Shown piece by piece: positions 22,901 through 26,970 of a DNA stretch of 26,970 bases. The DNA is from Klebsormidium nitens (taxonomy: Eukaryota > Streptophyta > Klebsormidiophyceae > Klebsormidiales > Klebsormidiaceae). The position numbers were made by a program, and so were the translations under genes. Under the pieces are notes generated by a model that was given only the letters and a program-made list of their open reading frames with translations, was not told where the DNA came from and searched no databases. Where the stretch lies: the NCBI GenBank assembly GCA_000708835.1, contig DF237817.1, positions 1-26,970 of the forward strand, written 5' to 3'. Each line of letters begins with the position of its first letter. Position 1 is the first letter of the stretch.

Positions 22901-25227
22901 TCGTGTACGCCTCCACAATCTCGTCAAAGGTGCACGCACGGAACGCCGGGTTCTCCACGCTGGGGGACACCGACAGCGTGCGGTTCGTGGGGCCCACCGC
23001 TCCCGCCACAAAGCGCGGACGAGTCGGATCTGCTGCCTCTGCACGCTCCACAGCGCGTTGCGCAACCTGCCAGAAGCAGCAAGAGCATGGGCTGGAAGGA
23101 TGGCAGGTAAGCAGGGCCTCAACAAACCTATGGGCATGCCCTGTATTTCCAGGGCCATCAATTGTAAAGACCCCAGACATCGACCTGAGCTGCCCTAAGC
23201 AGCAGTGGGTCAACTTGTTTGAAGGACTATTTGATAGATCACGCGCCCACAAGTGCGCCGGCGGCGCCGCTGACTGGCAGGCCGAGGTACCTAGGCACGG
23301 GCGCACACCTTGACAGCCTCGACATTGATGAGCGCCACCTCTTCGTCAGCCTGGAGGTCATAGTCGGCCTGACTGATAGACGTCCCGTTGAACGTGTTGG
23401 TCTCGACAATGTCAGCTCCTGCGGACAGGTACTCGAAGTGGATGCCCTCAATCACGTCGGGCCGTGTAATAACCAGCAGGTCGTTGTCCCCCTTCAGATC
23501 GCAGTGGTGCGCAGCATACCGCTCCCCCCTGCACGCCAAGCCGCAGATGCATCAACAAGCGTGAGCGCAGGCCTCAGGATTGCACACCTGCACGATGCTG
23601 CGTCAAGCACGCCGGCAAGCCGGACCTCAGGAGCTTTTCTCTCAAGGGCCGTGCGCGCTGACCTGTAGTCCTCCTCCTCCAGCTTGTGGCGCTGGATCAT
23701 GGTGCCCATGGCGCCATCAATGACCATAATGCGCTGCCGCATGATGCCGTCCAGCGCAGCAAACAGGTCGCGCCCCACAACCCGCTCGTTGCTCTTGCCG
23801 TCTGCCGTGACCGCCTCGTCGGGGTCCACGCGGGCAGCCCCGTCAACAACGTAGTGGAACGTGCAGCGCCCCTGCGGCAGGACATAGTCCAGGTAGAAGC
23901 AGCCCGTCTCCGAGCGTGACGGCTTGAGTGCCGCGGGCTTGCCCCCCGTGAAGGCCCCCATCACCGCCACACTGCGGCCCCCGTGGCGCCACACAAACTG
24001 GGTCACGCCAGGCTCTGCCAACACAAAGAGCGCTTAGCAGGCACGCAGACAAATGAGAGCGAGAAACAACCAAGGGACCCGCCCAGCAGGCTGATGAGCC
24101 AGATGAGACTGATGAGGATGCTAATACCACCAACAGTCTCATGCAGGCAGGGACACCGCCAATACAAACCTTTGCCAGTACTCGTTGAGTCAGACTCGGC
24201 CTTTATACAGAAAAACGTGAATCATTGAGGCCAATGCAAGCAGCCAGCCGACATCTCATGAACTTGGATTAGGCACTTACTGTCACTTTTGGGACTGGGG
24301 CGCCGTTTGCCGGGGTACTTGATGTCTGCAAGGTGCACACAAACCTGGATATTTAAGTACACAGGGCGCTCGATTCTGCGGTGATATGATCCATGATGTG
24401 ATCCCCTCGTTGTCTGAAGACAGGTTGTCAACACTGCACACATAGATCTATTATGCTGCTCCTCTGGAGGGCCATGATACATGATCTTGCATAGCCGAGT
24501 GGCCGCCCCTGCCCCGTGCCTTTTCTAGCGGCTGCTCACAAGCCTGGTTAGCCGGGCATGCTCTGTGTGGGATCCCTGCCCACCATGGTTACCAGGGCAG
24601 CCTGACACCAGCACGAGTCCCTCTAACCCAGATCTGCCCCTGTTCCTACTGCTAGCCCCCACCATGGGCCCCAATGGCGGGCGCGGTGCTCGCCGCCTGC
24701 GCATCCCCTGCTGGCTCACCTGCTTTGGGGAAGTTCCAGTCCAAGCCATCCTCCACCGCCGCCGCTGCTGCTCCTGCTGCTGCCGCCTCCTTCTCTTGCA
24801 CGTCACCGCTGCTGCCTTTGTCGCCAGCATTGGGTGCTGCTGTTGCTATTGCTGCCGCTGCTGCCCCCTTGCCTCCACTTGCCAATGCCACAGTGGCATC
24901 CCCCTCCGGGGCTGCCCCTTTTGAGGCACCCTGGGTAGATCTGTCTCCTGTTGCATCGGGACCCTTAAGCGCAGGCTTGGCCTGGGCGGACGGCGTGGCC
25001 GGCAGCTCCTGCAGCTGCACGCTCCGGGGTGCGGATCCAGCCCGGGGGGTGTGAAAGCGCGCCGGCAGCAAGAAGAGGCCCGCGAGCGCCAGCAAGGCTG
25101 CGGGGAGCAGGATGGGGAGCAGGAAGAGGGACACAGGCCAGGCAGCCAGCACGACCGCAAGCGAGCTCACCGGCCTCGCCTTCAAAATTGCCACCAGCTT
25201 CTGCAAGGACAAAGCAACCCCCGCCAT
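17286..25227 (-). CDS. METH: Cobalamin-dependent methionine synthase with N-terminal anchor and CBM48
   Basis: The enzyme transfers the methyl group of 5-methyltetrahydrofolate to homocysteine through cobalamin, giving methionine. Exons in order of translation are 24720-25227, 24281-24325, 23663-24014, 23309-23528, 22824-23066, 22162-22563, 21360-21881, 20923-21173, 20589-20736, 19622-20180, 19145-19394, 18746-18947, 18446-18547, 17625-18211 and 17286-17448, totalling 4,554 nt and 1,517 residues; all fourteen junctions keep phase. The MetH core begins near residue 268 and is about 1,250 residues long, close to the 1,227 of the E. coli enzyme. Zinc ligands are C513, C576 and C577, with the same spacing as E. 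coli C247/C310/C311. The folate domain is about 591-897. Cap and cobalamin domains follow, with D1036, H1038 and G1041 of DxHxxG; H1038 is the lower cobalt ligand. The reactivation domain carries RPAPGYP from R1422. Ahead of the core lie a hydrophobic segment (19-55), an Ala/Gly-rich linker and a CBM48 domain (188-264). The core and CBM48 are secure. The first exon is less so, because an alternative in-frame start exists at 24482. Confidence 0.95.
23776..24006 (-). other. CBM48 (AMPK-beta-type) domain encoded in the METH exon
   Basis: Residues 188-264 of the predicted METH protein align along their whole length with the AMPK-beta carbohydrate-binding module. [16 protein letters not shown] corresponds to the first strands, [18 protein letters not shown] to the central hairpin and the VDG turn, VDPDEAV to the HDPSEP stretch, and KSNERVV to the final strand. 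It shares one exon and one open frame (23663-24014) with the first MetH residues ([14 protein letters not shown]), so no splice choice is needed for the fusion. The tryptophans that contact sugar in AMPK beta are not conserved: GG stands where NNW is expected and AA follows VDG. The final-strand Asn is kept (N260). Confidence 0.85.
24281..24482 (-). other. Alternative first exon of METH
   Basis: The small exon 24281-24325 is open upstream to an ATG at 24482, in the same frame. Transcription starting here would give a 67-codon first exon ([10 protein letters not shown] onward) that joins the CBM48 exon in phase and lacks the hydrophobic anchor. The extra stretch has no obvious coding character. 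The acceptor at 24326 (CACCTTGCAG, pyrimidine-rich lead) is good, so I prefer the spliced model, but transcripts must decide. Confidence 0.35.
25063..25173 (-). other. Predicted membrane segment at the METH N-terminus
   Basis: Residues 19-55 of the anchor exon form about 35 nearly uncharged residues ([20 protein letters not shown] continuing to GLFLLP). Basic residues flank both sides (K10, K16, R18; R57, R61). Prolines at 31, 38, 42 and 55 break the run. It could be one long transmembrane helix or a re-entrant hairpin of the lipid-droplet or ER type. It does not look like a classic chloroplast transit peptide, which would be Ser/Ala/Arg-rich and only mildly hydrophobic. Confidence 0.6.
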
Positions 25228-25397
25228 GATCGCGAAAAGCAATCTGCAGCACGGCGTGGAGCCCACTGTCCGGGTTGCTAACAAGCCGAAGACACAACCT
25301 CCTGGCAGGGTCTCCCCGCTTGCAATGCAGGCAGAACACCAGCTACAGACCAGCTAGCTTCCAGATTGAGGATCACTAGGGGGAAACCATTTCTTGC

Positions 25398-25431
25398 AAG
25401 GCTTCCTGCAGCACAAGGCTTCCTGCAGCAC
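25398..25431 (+). repeat. 17-bp perfect tandem duplication upstream of METH
   Basis: AAGGCTTCCTGCAGCAC occurs twice back to back, about 170-205 nt before the METH start codon. A bZIP-type palindrome, TGACGTCG, begins at 25440, just upstream in the direction of METH transcription. Both could be promoter elements, but neither is proven. Confidence 0.8.
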
Positions 25432-25536
25432 AAGGCGCGTGACGTCGACGCAATGGATCGTAGACAACCTTTGTGGGGGGGCGGCCGAGTTCCGGGATAT
25501 GGTACCTGTACGCCGCCCTCCGGGGCCTGAGATACT

Positions 25537-25704
25537 CTCTAGAATAGTTTCAGTATTAGCTCAAGTTTTAGTAAGAACGAAGCTAACACTAGAACCTAAA
25601 CCCAAATATTCATCCGCTCCGCACCCGTACCCATCCTAACCACCATACTAATAACCTACCCTTCCCAGGTACTAAAACTTGAGCTTACAAAACCTTTTCT
25701 AGAG
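25537..25704. repeat. Imperfect inverted repeat, MITE-like
   Basis: The left arm (25537-25573) carries CTCTAGAA and, after 12 nt, TAGCTCAAGTTTTAGTA. The right arm (25670-25704) is its inverse: TACTAAAACTTGAGCTTA and, after 9 nt, TTCTAGAG. The spacer is about 96 bp. Arms of this length around a short AT-rich, non-coding centre resemble a miniature inverted-repeat element. No target-site duplication was established. Confidence 0.6.
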
Positions 25705-25816
25705 AACGACTCATCGCCCTGGGAGCCTGGGGCGATCACATCCACACATACCGGTAGCTATTAATATACCGGTATAGGTAGAGATCATTTAAAGTGAGTG
25801 GATCTGCCTTTATTAG

Positions 25817-25915
25817 GTACGTACCTACGACGGTACCTACGGTACGGTAGTACCAGTGGGAGGGGTATTACAGTACTTATTACGGTATACGGCCAAGGTA
25901 CCCATACGGGTACTG
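25817..25915. promoter_or_regulatory. Cluster of GTAC cores
   Basis: About eight GTAC tetranucleotides occur in roughly 100 bp, against an expectation of fewer than one. GTAC is the core bound by SBP-domain factors in plants and green algae, including the copper regulator CRR1 of Chlamydomonas. Similar GGTAC-rich strings occur elsewhere in the AT-rich flank, so this may equally be simple repeat sequence. Confidence 0.3.
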
Positions 25916-26461
25916 GCAACGGTCGCTTGCACTATTAAAAGCCGTAGCTTGCACGAAGATACACAGCTCCCGGGCACCCATCCTAAAACCCTAACCACAC
26001 AAATTATTCGCTCTGAACCCGCACCCGCACCCATCCTAACCACCAAGCTAACCCTACCGTCCCCCGGGTCCTTATCTTACTATGCAAGCTCAACTTTCCT
26101 TCTCACGCGTCACGCTGAAAATCAACGATATTTCGGCCTCGTGCCGCTAAACGACAAGCTCCCTCATCCACAAAGAGCGTCGGATCAGAAACTCCGCTTA
26201 TCGACTGCCATAAGAGAAGGAAAGTTCATATCTGCACGGTACGATGAGTACTCGGTTTGGACATGCCCGCTACGATGAGTTCACCAATCATTTGCATTGA
26301 TGATACGCGGACAGATCACCTGGATTTATCGATTTAACAATCAATAAACAAATCATAATCCACTCGGAAATCCAGATTGTTCAGTCGTCGATGCTGCTCG
26401 GGGCCTCGGGCAAGCACCATGGACGGATTGGGTCGCCGGATGTAAGTGTACAGATTCTAGG

Positions 26462-26488
26462 TACCGGGTATCACAAGACTACCCGGTA
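26462..26488. repeat. Perfect 9-bp inverted repeat
   Basis: TACCGGGTA and TACCCGGTA face each other across a 9-nt loop. The same CCGGT-rich string recurs nearby (for example ACCCGGTG near 26567), placing it in the repeat texture of this flank. Confidence 0.8.
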
Positions 26489-26590
26489 ATTGTCCACCGA
26501 GCATTCAACGGGGCCCCTGGGCCTATACAAAAAGCCTCAATTCACTTTCGGCTTTCCTCGGCCCACATACCCGGTGTCGTAAGTCCCGTA

Positions 26591-26628
26591 CTAGGAGGGG
26601 ACCGCCCGAAGGGCGGTCTCCCTCCTAG
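26591..26628. repeat. GC-rich hairpin with GAA loop
   Basis: CTAGGAGGGGACCGCCC is followed by GAA and then by its complement GGGCGGTCTCCCTCCTAG, with a single-base bulge. That is about 17 bp of stem around a three-base loop. Compact GC hairpins like this are common between genes in green-algal chloroplast and mitochondrial DNA and unusual in nuclear intergenic sequence. Confidence 0.85.
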
Positions 26629-26687
26629 CCCAGTCTAGTTAGAGCAAGCCCTCACCCGCAAAAACTTCATGGGCTGGGGTGGCCGGA

Positions 26688-26726
26688 GGCGACCCCATCC
26701 CCTGCCAAAGGCAGGGATGGGTCGCC
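26688..26726. repeat. Second GC-rich hairpin with AAA loop
   Basis: GGCGACCCCATCCCCTGCC, AAA, GGCAGGGATGGGTCGCC form a stem of about 17 bp with two single-base bulges. A smaller GCC-GAA-GGC hairpin (26724-26732) overlaps its end. Size, loop and composition match the hairpin at 26591-26628, about 60 bp away. Confidence 0.85.
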
Positions 26727-26970
26727 GAAGGCGGCCCCCTGGTAGTTATATGCATTTCTTGCTTCCTAACTTCCAATGTTGATTGTCAAATCACCATGAT
26801 GTGACAAAAATGTTTTCAAGAACTTATATACAATCCTGGCCTTCGAGCATGCCGCCTACGGTATATGGGTACTGAACTTCTGAATTGGATCTGACAATGT
26901 ACGAAGCAAAGATAGAAAGATGTACCTATGTAGGTCGGAGTCTACGGTATAGCAGTACCTCGTTTGCATA

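Larger units (their letters stand above)
25228..26970. other. Upstream flank of METH, repeat-rich and without a recognised gene
   Basis: The first few hundred bases must contain the METH promoter and 5' leader. Beyond that lie a 17-bp tandem duplication, an imperfect inverted repeat, a cluster of GTAC cores, and several hairpins. The plus-strand open frame 25856-26278 (140 codons) has no recognisable relative and runs through repeat sequence, so I do not call it. Confidence 0.5.

Noticed and set aside
17286-25227. Cobalamin-independent methionine synthase (METE) as an alternative identity
   Set aside because: The DxHxxG cobalamin motif, the MetH-type Cys/CysCys zinc site and the C-terminal reactivation domain are all present; METE has none of these domains in this order.
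25982-25999. Telomere-like CCTAAAACCCTAACC
   Set aside because: Only two degenerate units, with no array; such strings arise easily in this C/A-rich flank.
25856-26278. 140-codon open frame, plus strand
   Set aside because: No recognisable domain, runs through dispersed repeat sequence, and composition is unlike the GC-rich exons of the three genes.

Overview
This is a nuclear window from a green alga. The coding sequence is GC-rich, GT-AG introns of about 130-580 nt interrupt every gene, and the protein relatives I recognise are plant or green-lineage types. A trebouxiophyte or other core chlorophyte is my inference; the species cannot be read from the sequence. Three large multi-exon genes fill about three quarters of the window. 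I rebuilt all three by hand from splice sites, reading phase and remembered family sequences. In each model every junction keeps frame and the total coding length is a multiple of three.

Layout: (1) 772-4505, minus strand, 7 exons: TML, the muniscin-like subunit of the TPLATE/TSET endocytic complex. (2) 5652-14376, plus strand, 12 exons: a roughly 1,700-residue chromatin reader with two PHD-extended-PHD cassettes and a helix-turn-helix-like segment between them, the algal counterpart of the plant PHD protein At1g77800. TML and this gene are head to head across about 1.1 kb. (3) 17286-25227, minus strand, 15 exons: cobalamin-dependent methionine synthase (METH), convergent with the PHD gene. 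The stretches 1-771, 14377-17285 and 25228-26970 are AT-richer. They hold a decayed non-LTR retrotransposon fragment, short tandem and inverted repeats, and two strong GC-rich hairpins of a kind usual in algal organelle DNA.

The most unusual object is METH. The enzyme is complete: the zinc cysteines, the cobalamin-binding DxHxxG motif and the AdoMet-binding RPAPGYP motif are all present. The exon that opens the catalytic part also encodes, in one unbroken frame, a CBM48 domain of the AMPK-beta glycogen-binding type. An upstream exon that joins in phase through a consensus donor adds a long hydrophobic segment and an Ala/Gly-rich linker. The predicted product is therefore membrane anchor - linker - CBM48 - MetH, with about 270 residues ahead of the MetH core. 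The aromatic residues that grip glucan in AMPK beta are replaced here, so the domain may serve as a docking or regulatory module rather than a starch binder.

The three genes belong to separate processes (endocytosis, chromatin reading, one-carbon/methionine metabolism). I see no operon-like or functional link among them. No tRNA, rRNA or CRISPR was recognised.
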